A DNA stretch of 64,000 bases from JBDWFY01 sp965275915 (GTDB taxonomy: Bacteria > Pseudomonadota > Alphaproteobacteria > Rhizobiales > Stappiaceae), in assembly GCA_965275915.1 (NCBI GenBank), contig CBDHYI010000007.1, positions 1,612,001 through 1,676,000 of the forward strand. The letters run 5' to 3'. The stretch's first letter is position 1. Each line of letters starts with the position of its first letter. This document shows, in pieces, positions 58,224-64,000 of the stretch. The notes under the pieces are model-generated. The model ran no database searches. It saw nothing but the letters and a program-made list of their open reading frames with translations, and was not told the origin of the DNA. Position numbers and translations under genes: made by a program.

Positions 58224-58628
58224 TCAGGACCCCAGAAGTCCCAGAACAATTCCCTGAACCAGCAGGACGCCAAGCCAATGGCCGGTATCAATGGCCGTGA
58301 GAGACCAGGGCCGGTTCTGAAAACGATGATTGACAATCTGCGTCGTCAGAATGAAGCCGACCCAGGTCAGGAATGCGGAAATGATGCCAACCCGCACGGT
58401 CATGCCGCCGGCGTGATACATCACCCCGCTGAAAATAATGGCGATCACCACCTGGCAGACAAATGTCATGACCATGACCGGTACACCCGGTCCGCCTTTG
58501 ACATCGGCTTCTGTCAGTCCGGCAGCTTTCATCCAGGGCTTGCCAAGAACGGTGTACCAGAGCGCGCCGAAAATAAAGGCGGCGATGGCTGCCGGGATCA
58601 CGGCGAGCCAGTCAATTTCGGAAAACAT
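58224..58628 (-). CDS. DUF1761 family membrane protein
   Basis: A 134-residue protein with four hydrophobic segments. FGALWYTVLGKPWMKAAGL near the N-terminus and the C-terminal TAIDTGHWLGVLLVQGIVLG are the DUF1761 pattern. GGGGGAGGG lies 8 nt before the ATG at 58628, which decides this start over the Met at 58646. Function unknown; it sits between acsA and the urease genes. Confidence 0.8.
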   Translation of the reverse strand: MFSEIDWLAVIPAAIAAFIFGALWYTVLGKPWMKAAGLTEADVKGGPGVPVMVMTFVCQVVIAIIFSGVMYHAGGMTVRVGIISAFLTWVGFILTTQIVNHRFQNRPWSLTAIDTGHWLGVLLVQGIVLGLLGS

Positions 58629-58775
58629 CGAAGGTCCCTCCCCCAAAGAGTCTGTTGTTCCGGCATTTTGCCCAAATCGGTCACGGACTCAATGTCTGGC
58701 GAAGCACAAATATTTCCGAACGGGCAATTCTCGCGACCCTTGGATCGCGTGAAATGCTCCAGACCTTTGTTTGGC

Positions 58776-58819
58776 GCGTATCCTTGTCGCAAAGGTCATG
58801 CGACCTTTACGGGATACGC
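58776..58819. other. Strong two-part hairpin downstream of ureG
   Basis: GCGTATCC (58776-58783) pairs with GGATACGC (58812-58819), and inside it AAAGGTC (58791-58797) pairs with GACCTTT (58802-58808) over a 4-nt loop. It lies in the 256-bp gap between ureG and the DUF1761 gene and may be the urease terminator or a repeat remnant. Confidence 0.5.
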
Positions 58820-58884
58820 TATAGCCCGCTTTTCACACCCTTCCTTCCAGCTCTTTGCCGTTTGATCTGCCATTTCAAGTCAAT

Positions 58885-59517
58885 TTATGGGTCCATACCC
58901 TGATGCGTCAGACCGCCCTTTTGCTGAATGAAGTTCAGAATATCTTCCACCCCCTCTCCCGCTTTGGTATTGGCGAAGACGAAGGGACGGGTTTTGCGCA
59001 TGGCTTTGGCATCGCGGTCCATAACGGAGAGATCGGCGCCAACAAGAGGAGCAAGGTCGGTTTTGTTGATAACAAGCAAGTCCGAGCGGGTAATGCCGGG
59101 ACCGCCCTTTCGAGGAATTTTATCTCCGGCCGAGACGTCTATGACGTAAATGGTGAGGTCGGCAAGTTCGGGGGAAAATGTCGCGGCGAGATTGTCGCCC
59201 CCCGATTCGATCAGGATCAGATCCAGCCCGGGAAAGGCCTGATTGAGTTCGGCAACGGCAGCCAGGTTGATGGACGCGTCTTCGCGAATGGCCGTGTGCG
59301 GACATCCGCCCGTTTCAACTCCGCGAATGCGGTCCGGTTCCAGCGCCCCCGATTTGGTCAGGAACTCGGCATCTTCCTTTGTGTAAATGTCATTTGTGAT
59401 TGCAGCAATCTGATAGCGTGCGCGCAGTCGTTTGCAGAGCGCATCCATCAATGCGGTCTTTCCCGATCCGACAGGACCTCCTATTCCAACGCGAAGCGGA
59501 CCATTGGGTGAACTCAT
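58885..59517 (-). CDS. ureG: Urease accessory GTPase UreG
   Basis: UreG delivers nickel to urease with GTP hydrolysis. The P-loop VGIGGPVGSGKTALMDALC, TNDIYTKEDAEFL, the metal-binding Cys-Pro-His in VETGGCPHTAIRED, ESGGDNLAATFSPELAD and NKTDLAPLVGADL are intact. 210 residues. It overlaps ureF by 4 bp. Confidence 0.96.
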   Translation of the reverse strand: MSSPNGPLRVGIGGPVGSGKTALMDALCKRLRARYQIAAITNDIYTKEDAEFLTKSGALEPDRIRGVETGGCPHTAIREDASINLAAVAELNQAFPGLDLILIESGGDNLAATFSPELADLTIYVIDVSAGDKIPRKGGPGITRSDLLVINKTDLAPLVGADLSVMDRDAKAMRKTRPFVFANTKAGEGVEDILNFIQQKGGLTHQGMDP

Positions 59518-60236
59518 GAGCGGAACAGCCTTGTATATTGGGTTTCATGTTTCATGCTGGCGATATCGGCGAGGAAACAGGCGCTGCCGATGTCTTCCAG
59601 TGTGGCGGTTTTGGTCTCTGCGGCAATCTCCGAGCAGAGCGATTCGAGCCGGGCAAGAACATGCTGCCCGTCCGTCTGACCCAGCGGAACGGCCCGTATA
59701 GCGGCGGAAATTATGTTGGCGGAAAAGGCATGCAGATAGCCGACCAGGATCGCCTCCACCGGAATCGATGCCGCAGCCGCGGTCAGTCCCACGGCGACCG
59801 GATAGGGCCACTGTTCCGTTTCCAGTTCATCCGCCAGGGACCGGAACATGCGCGCAGCCGGCTTGTCGTCCGGCGGTTGCCAGACCGCCCTGACGGTTCG
59901 CAGGAACGCGTTGCCCTGCGCCTCGGATTCCAGCAGCCGTTCCTTTGTCGGCTGAAGTGCCAGTCCGAGCTCTCTTAAGTTCTTAACGTCTTCCTGGTCA
60001 CCACCCTCCGCTGCCGCCATGGTTTTTGCCAGCAGGATCGCATCGGATCGCCCGGCCCCATGCAACAGAACATCCCGCAACCATAAATGCAGGCTTCCGG
60101 TATCGGTGACCGTCCCTTGTTCAATCACCCACTCCAAACCATGCGAATAGGTGTAGGCCCCGACCGGAAAAGCCGGGGACAGCCAGGCCAGCAAGCGATA
60201 GAGATTTGCGGAGGAAACGGCCTGATCAGTGGGCAT
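59514..60236 (-). CDS. ureF: Urease accessory protein UreF
   Basis: UreF, with UreD, scaffolds UreG on the apoenzyme. LLAWLSPAFPVGAYTYSHGLEW is the family signature, followed by LVGYLHAFSANIISAAIRAVPLGQTDGQ. The Met at 60236 (MPTDQAVSS) gives 240 residues; the frame is open to 60269. It overlaps the ureE end by 11 bp and ureG by 4 bp, so the three are translationally coupled. Confidence 0.92.
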   Translation of the reverse strand: MPTDQAVSSANLYRLLAWLSPAFPVGAYTYSHGLEWVIEQGTVTDTGSLHLWLRDVLLHGAGRSDAILLAKTMAAAEGGDQEDVKNLRELGLALQPTKERLLESEAQGNAFLRTVRAVWQPPDDKPAARMFRSLADELETEQWPYPVAVGLTAAAASIPVEAILVGYLHAFSANIISAAIRAVPLGQTDGQHVLARLESLCSEIAAETKTATLEDIGSACFLADIASMKHETQYTRLFRS

Positions 60237-60705
60237 GGTGATGGTCGCCGTTATCCAGTGTTCGTCCATGTCCGTAAGCGCCGCCTTCCGGACTGAAAGC
60301 GGCGGTCACTTCGGTCAGCTCTCCGCCGAGCTGCGTCACCATCTGCTCTATGACATGGTCGCGCCGGATTCTGATGCGATCACCCATCAGCTGTGCCGGC
60401 AGATGCCGGTTGCCCAGATGCCAGGCGATGCGGACGAGGTGCGGCATGTCCTTTGCTCCGATTTCCACAAGCTCTTCAGGTGCCGCCCGCACTTCGACAA
60501 GCCGTCCGTCGTCAAGTTCAAGCGCATCGCCGCCGGCCAGACGCGCAGCGGCCGGCAGATCCAGCAGAAAACTGAGACCGCCCTCACCGGTCAGTTGAAT
60601 GCGCCGCCGGTGACGGTCTTCGTAGTCAAGGACCACCCGGTCCGCGGGGCTGCCTTCCCAAGATCCAGCGGCCCTGATTTTCGCGGCTCTAGGCTCAGGA
60701 CCCAT
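60226..60705 (-). CDS. ureE: Urease accessory protein UreE, start region rewritten by a MITE
   Basis: UreE is the nickel metallochaperone. The body is normal: SWEGSPADRVVLDYEDRHRR, LTGEGGLSFLLDLPAA, MPHLVRIAWHLGNRHLPAQL, and a His-rich tail (DNGDHHHAH). The first codons, MGPEPR (and MKSMGPEPR from 60714), are encoded by the inverted repeat of MITE B. AGAAGGG at the MITE edge lies 9 nt before the ATG at 60705, which makes this the better start. If the MITE is removed in thought, the flanks join as ATG ACT AGA GCC GCG, i.e. MTRAAKIRAAG, in the same frame. The protein is thus altered only at its N-terminus. Confidence 0.9.
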   Translation of the reverse strand: MGPEPRAAKIRAAGSWEGSPADRVVLDYEDRHRRRIQLTGEGGLSFLLDLPAAARLAGGDALELDDGRLVEVRAAPEELVEIGAKDMPHLVRIAWHLGNRHLPAQLMGDRIRIRRDHVIEQMVTQLGGELTEVTAAFSPEGGAYGHGRTLDNGDHHHAH

Positions 60706-60925
60706 TGATTTCATCCCTTCTGCGAGAGCAGATTTTGTTTTTGACTAGGCGGAAAGGCGCAGTCAGGAACACAATCTGCCTCGCCCTTCGGGTTTTGAAA
60801 GAAGGGCCCGCCTGAAGAAAACCAGGGCTCGCAAAGGTATCCAACCTTCGCTTATTCCTGGTTCTCTCCATTCGAATACTTCTTTCAAAACAGACTTGCA
60901 TGAAATCAATGGGTCCTGAGCCTAG
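60689..60925 (+). mobile_element. MITE family B, copy 2 (237 bp), inside the ureE start region
   Basis: Twenty-six-base perfect terminal inverted repeats starting CTAGGCTCAGGACCCATT lie at 60689-60714 and 60900-60925. The interior matches the copy at 48292-48561 in reverse orientation, with one ~30-bp internal deletion. It contains internal inverted repeats and no gene. Flanking tetranucleotides are both CTAG, consistent with TA duplication. It splits ureE from its native start codon and from the upstream AHSA1 gene. Confidence 0.9.
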
Positions 60926-60938
60926 TCATAAAGCTCCA

Positions 60939-61415
60939 TTATGACGCTGACGTCAACGTGCCCTCGGCGGCTTTCAGATACCGCTCCTCGAACACTCTGA
61001 CCCAGCCATTATTATAGTGATCGCGCGATTCCTGTCCCCGGTCGCCGAGCACTTCCCAATTGCGATGAATGAGAACGACTTCAGTCTTATTGTCTTCCGT
61101 TTTCGTAAACGTTACTTCCACCTCGGTCGCGTTTTCCTCCGGTTCGGCAATATGCCAGGACAGGCATATTGATTTTCCCGGATCGTAGGACAGCACGGAT
61201 CCCCATTGCAGTTCCTCGCCATCAGGTGTCGTTTCATAGACCCGTCCGCCAACCTTCGGTTCGATTGTGACTGCTTCTGCGGGCTTGCCAAATTTGCCTG
61301 CCGAAAGCGAGTGGTGCTCGCGCGGCCACCAGTTTGTCGTCTGTTCGGCGAAAATCTTAAACGCGGTCTCCGGATCACAGGGCACGACGACCAGTTTGCG
61401 AATTGGTTCAACCAT
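60939..61415 (-). CDS. SRPBCC/AHSA1 domain protein
   Basis: A START-like ligand-binding fold of 158 residues: RKLVVVPCDPETAFKIFAEQ, TNWWPREHHSL, IEPKVGGRVYE, WGSVLSYDPGKSICLSWHIA and VLIHRNWEVLGD are typical of the activator-of-Hsp90-ATPase-like family. The start at 61415 overlaps the arsR-like stop by 8 bp. Such pairs of an ArsR regulator and an AHSA1 protein are common; the ligand is unknown. Confidence 0.87.
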   Translation of the reverse strand: MVEPIRKLVVVPCDPETAFKIFAEQTTNWWPREHHSLSAGKFGKPAEAVTIEPKVGGRVYETTPDGEELQWGSVLSYDPGKSICLSWHIAEPEENATEVEVTFTKTEDNKTEVVLIHRNWEVLGDRGQESRDHYNNGWVRVFEERYLKAAEGTLTSAS

Positions 61416-61725
61416 TGTCTTCTCCAGTTTGCCGATGCACTTCCTTGGCGTAGGCGGCCAGAACGTCAGGCCAGAACCCATCCAGATAAGTGCGCAGATC
61501 AGCCAGTCCCTCAGGGCGAATGCCGTAAACGCGGGACGTGCCGCGCGGCTCGACATTCACAAGACCCGCTTCCTGCAGCACTTTGAGATGCTGCGAGACG
61601 GCCGGTCGGCTGATCGGTTGCATTTTCGCAATCTCAGCCACGGAATGCGGAGCGTCACGCAAACATTCAAAAATACGGCGCCTGGACGGGTCGGCCAGAG
61701 CGATCAGGGCTTTTTCGTAAGTCAC
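61408..61725 (-). CDS. ArsR-family transcriptional regulator
   Basis: A 105-residue winged-helix protein: ALADPSRRRIFECLRDAPHS, VAEIAKMQPISRPAVSQHLKVLQEAGLV with the recognition helix, then VEPRGTSRVYGI as the wing. No Cys-based metal motif is visible, so it is of the non-metal type paired with AHSA1 proteins. It probably represses its own operon through the palindrome at its start. Confidence 0.9.
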   Translation of the reverse strand: MTYEKALIALADPSRRRIFECLRDAPHSVAEIAKMQPISRPAVSQHLKVLQEAGLVNVEPRGTSRVYGIRPEGLADLRTYLDGFWPDVLAAYAKEVHRQTGEDNG

Positions 61726-61727
61726 AG

Positions 61728-61738
61728 CTTACCGTAAG
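61728..61738. promoter_or_regulatory. Candidate operator palindrome upstream of the ArsR gene
   Basis: CTTACCGTAAG is an 11-bp palindrome with a central unpaired base, located 3 bp upstream of the ArsR start, in an AT-rich context (AGCTTACCGTAAGTTTTAGC). An ArsR-type repressor would bind such a site for autoregulation. Confidence 0.45.
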
Positions 61739-61775
61739 TTTTAGCTAACATAGAGTCAAGACGATTTCTTTCAGG

Positions 61776-62387
61776 TTATCCGGTCGCGGCGGCTTCTTCT
61801 CCCCTCTCCTGTGCCCGCTGATAGGCCGGACGGCTGAGGACGCGGTCGAAATAGCCCGTTAGCGGACCATCCGGTATGGAGAATTTCGCCGCCTTCGCCC
61901 AATTGCCGCAATGTCCCAGAATAATGTCCGGCACGGTGAACGTATCGCCCATCACGAACTGATTGCCGCCCAGCCGTTTCGCAAGGAAATTCAGGGCAAT
62001 ATCAAACTCTGCCCGGCAGACGGATTTGATTTCCGGCATTCGGACGTCCTCAGGTAGAACGAAGGTGTTTTTCGCTGCGGTCCATAAGGGGCTTTCAAAC
62101 TGCTCGATTGCGAACTGGGTAAAGGAGTCCTGGGTTGCGCGCTCCATGGTTCCGGCCGGAAATGTCAGGTTGTCATGCTTGTCCGCCAAGTACTGGCAGA
62201 TGGCGACGGAGTCGATCACGGTCCGTCCGTCATCGACCAGGGCCGGAACTTTCCCCATAAGATTGTGAGCGCGAATTTCCTCGCTCCGGGGCATTGCCGG
62301 CACCAGATCGTAAGCCTCTCCAAGCTCTTCCAGCATCCACATGACCCGCATCGTGCGGGTCTTCGGGAATCCAATGACCGTGTACAT
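61776..62387 (-). CDS. Glutathione S-transferase family protein
   Basis: The thioredoxin-like N-terminal domain (YTVIGFPKTRTMRVMWMLEE, then MGKVPALVDDGRTVIDSVAI with the cis-Pro and the glutathione-binding Asp-Ser) and the helical C-terminal domain (FVMGDTFTVPDIILGHCGNW) are as in bacterial GSTs. 203 residues. GGGAGG precedes the ATG. It starts 24 bp after ureC with no terminator visible, so it may be cotranscribed with the urease genes. Confidence 0.9.
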   Translation of the reverse strand: MYTVIGFPKTRTMRVMWMLEELGEAYDLVPAMPRSEEIRAHNLMGKVPALVDDGRTVIDSVAICQYLADKHDNLTFPAGTMERATQDSFTQFAIEQFESPLWTAAKNTFVLPEDVRMPEIKSVCRAEFDIALNFLAKRLGGNQFVMGDTFTVPDIILGHCGNWAKAAKFSIPDGPLTGYFDRVLSRPAYQRAQERGEEAAATG

Positions 62388-62411
62388 TAATGCATCCTCC
62401 CGGCATCTAAT

Positions 62412-64000
62412 TTAGAACAGGAAATATCGTTGGGCCATGGGAAGTTCTTCGGCCGGCTCGCACGTCAGCAATTCGCCGTCAGCGCGAACGTCGTAGGTCT
62501 CCGGATCGACCTCAATCTTCGGAGTGGCGTCATTATGAATCATCGAGGCCTTGCTGATGTTTCTCGTATTTTTGACCGGCAGCACGGTTTTGGACAGATT
62601 CAGTGTTCTGCCAATGCCCGCCTCCATCGCCGCCTGGCTGACAAAGGTCACGGCGCTTTCCGTCAGTGCCTTGCCGTATGAAGCAAACATCGGTCGATAG
62701 TGGACCGGTTGCGGCGTCGGGATGGATGCGTTTGGATCGCCCATGGGTGCGGCCGCTATCGATCCCATTTTCAAGACCAGGTCCGGTTTGACACCGAAGA
62801 ATTTGGGGTCCCATAAAACCAGATCGGCCAGCTTGCCGACTTCAATCGAGCCCACATGTTCGTCCAAACCGTGGGCGATGGCCGGATTGATGGTTACTTT
62901 GGCAATGTACCGTTTAACCCGGAAATTGTCGTGACGCGCGCTGTCGGAGGCAAGCGCCCCGCGTTGGATTTTCATTTTGTGAGCGGTCTGGAATGTCCGG
63001 ATGATGACCTCTCCGACCCGGCCCATGGCCTGGCTGTCCGACGCAATGACCGAGAAGGCGCCCATGTCGTGGAGAATATCCTCCGCGGCAATGGTCTCCT
63101 TTCGAATGCGCGATTCGGCAAACGCCACATCTTCGGGAATTGACTCATCCAAGTGATGGCACACCATGAGCATATCCAGATGTTCTTCCAGAGTATTGAC
63201 CGTGTAAGGACGGGTCGGGTTGGTCGAGGACGGCAGGACGTTCGGCAGGCCCGCAACCTTGATGATATCCGGCGCATGGCCGCCTCCGGCGCCCTCCGTG
63301 TGGAATGCGTGTATTGTCCGGCCTTTGAATGCACTGACCGTGTTTTCGACAAAGCCGGATTCATTCAGCGTGTCGGTATGAATCATCACCTGTACATCGT
63401 GAGCGTCGGCAACGGACAGGCAGCAGTCGATTGCGGCCGGCGTCGTGCCCCAATCCTCATGCAGTTTCAGGCAGGACGCTCCGCCCAGTATCTGTTCTTC
63501 CAAAGCGGCGGGAAGGGATGCGTTGCCTTTGCCTGCGAAAGCGAGATTCATCGGAAACGCATCGGCGGATTGGAGCATACGCCCAAGATGCCAGGATCCC
63601 GGCGTACAGGTCGTTGCGTTTGTCCCGGTTGCGGGTCCGGTTCCGCCCCCGAGCATCGTCGTGACACCCGATGACAGCGCCTCATCGATCTGCTGTGGGC
63701 AGATGAAGTGGATATGCACATCCAGTGCCCCGGCTGTCAGGATCTTGCCTTCGCCCGCGATCGCTTCGGTCGATGGCCCGATGATGATGTCGACACCGGG
63801 CTGGATATCCGGATTTCCGGCCTTGCCTATTGCTGCGATACGCCCGTCTTTCAGGCCGACATCGGCTTTGACGATGCCCCAGTGATCGATGATCAGGGCA
63901 TTTGTGATGACAGTATCGACCGCGCCGCCGGATCGGGTCACCTGCGACTGGCCCATGCCGTCACGAATAACTTTGCCGCCGCCGAATTTGACCTCTTCAC
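62412..64000 (-). CDS. ureC: Urease alpha subunit (5' end outside window)
   Basis: The catalytic subunit of urease. The frame continues through the window edge (EEVKFGGGKVIRDG before the internal Met at 63956), so about 40-50 N-terminal residues are missing. Nickel ligands and active-site residues are all visible: HIH in GALDVHIHF, the carbamylated Lys in LKLHEDWGTTP, His in VMIHTDTLNESGF and IHAFHTEGAGGGHAPD, the flap VCHHLD, and Asp in IASDSQAMGRVGE. The C-terminus ends in LPMAQRYFLF as usual. ureA, ureB and ureD are not in the window. Confidence 0.96.
   Translation of the reverse strand, partial: EEVKFGGGKVIRDGMGQSQVTRSGGAVDTVITNALIIDHWGIVKADVGLKDGRIAAIGKAGNPDIQPGVDIIIGPSTEAIAGEGKILTAGALDVHIHFICPQQIDEALSSGVTTMLGGGTGPATGTNATTCTPGSWHLGRMLQSADAFPMNLAFAGKGNASLPAALEEQILGGASCLKLHEDWGTTPAAIDCCLSVADAHDVQVMIHTDTLNESGFVENTVSAFKGRTIHAFHTEGAGGGHAPDIIKVAGLPNVLPSSTNPTRPYTVNTLEEHLDMLMVCHHLDESIPEDVAFAESRIRKETIAAEDILHDMGAFSVIASDSQAMGRVGEVIIRTFQTAHKMKIQRGALASDSARHDNFRVKRYIAKVTINPAIAHGLDEHVGSIEVGKLADLVLWDPKFFGVKPDLVLKMGSIAAAPMGDPNASIPTPQPVHYRPMFASYGKALTESAVTFVSQAAMEAGIGRTLNLSKTVLPVKNTRNISKASMIHNDATPKIEVDPETYDVRADGELLTCEPAEELPMAQRYFLF

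Overview
The window is a 64 kb piece of an alphaproteobacterial chromosome from its replication-origin side. Gene order points to the Hyphomicrobiales/Rhizobiales or a close relative: trpF-trpB-trpA-accD-folC; irr divergent from fabA-fabB-fabI; dnaQ-coaE-aroE-maf-ppsR | hemE-hemJ-rho; mnmE-mnmG-rsmG-parA-parB; ffh-rpsP-rimM-trmD-rplS-leuC. No rRNA, tRNA, CRISPR array or prophage was seen. The species cannot be named from the sequence alone.

Layout. 1-1062: 3' part of hemW. 1.4-4.5 kb: a PHB depolymerase with an unusual C-terminal helix-hairpin-helix domain, then a 305-bp MITE abutting an IS630-family element. 4.5-9.8 kb: mutS divergent from maeB. 9.8-15.7 kb: trpF, trpB, a small protein gene, trpA, accD and folC. 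15.7-20.7 kb: a DUF2244 gene, nth, irr, and the unsaturated fatty acid genes fabA-fabB-fabI. 20.8-26.5 kb: an SH3 protein, a 2-hydroxyacid dehydrogenase, and the leftward ppsR-maf-aroE-coaE-dnaQ cluster. 26.5-26.94 kb: the ppsR/hemE intergenic region, which has the features expected of oriC (two CtrA full sites, eight GANTC sites, DnaA-like boxes, an AT-rich tract). 26.9-29.9 kb: hemE-hemJ-rho. 29.9-39.9 kb: a DUF255 protein, mnmE, mnmG, rsmG, parA, parB, with three parS sites among them, then holA and lptE. 39.9-50.1 kb: leuS, yggS, the ffh-to-rplS translation operon and leuC. 50.4-56 kb: an HNH nuclease and three tandem TadG-like (pilin stem plus VWA) genes. 56-64 kb: acsA, a DUF1761 gene, and urease genes ureG, ureF, ureE and ureC (5' part off the window), with a GST-arsR-AHSA1 trio inside the urease cluster.

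The notable layer is small mobile DNA. At least four MITE-like families occur here: (A) 2926-3230; (B) 48292-48561 and 60689-60925, plus a lone end at 12088; (C) 18368-18493; (D) 32151-32312, a 56-bp perfect inverted repeat. Families A and B and the IS630 copy all sit at CTAG. Their ends touch reading frames: the family-B copy at 60.7 kb lies inside the start region of ureE and appears to supply a replacement start codon and Shine-Dalgarno sequence in frame. The CTAG of other copies forms the stop codons of phaZ and of the small gene between trpB and trpA.

All functional calls rest on reading motifs and gene order by eye; no database search was run.
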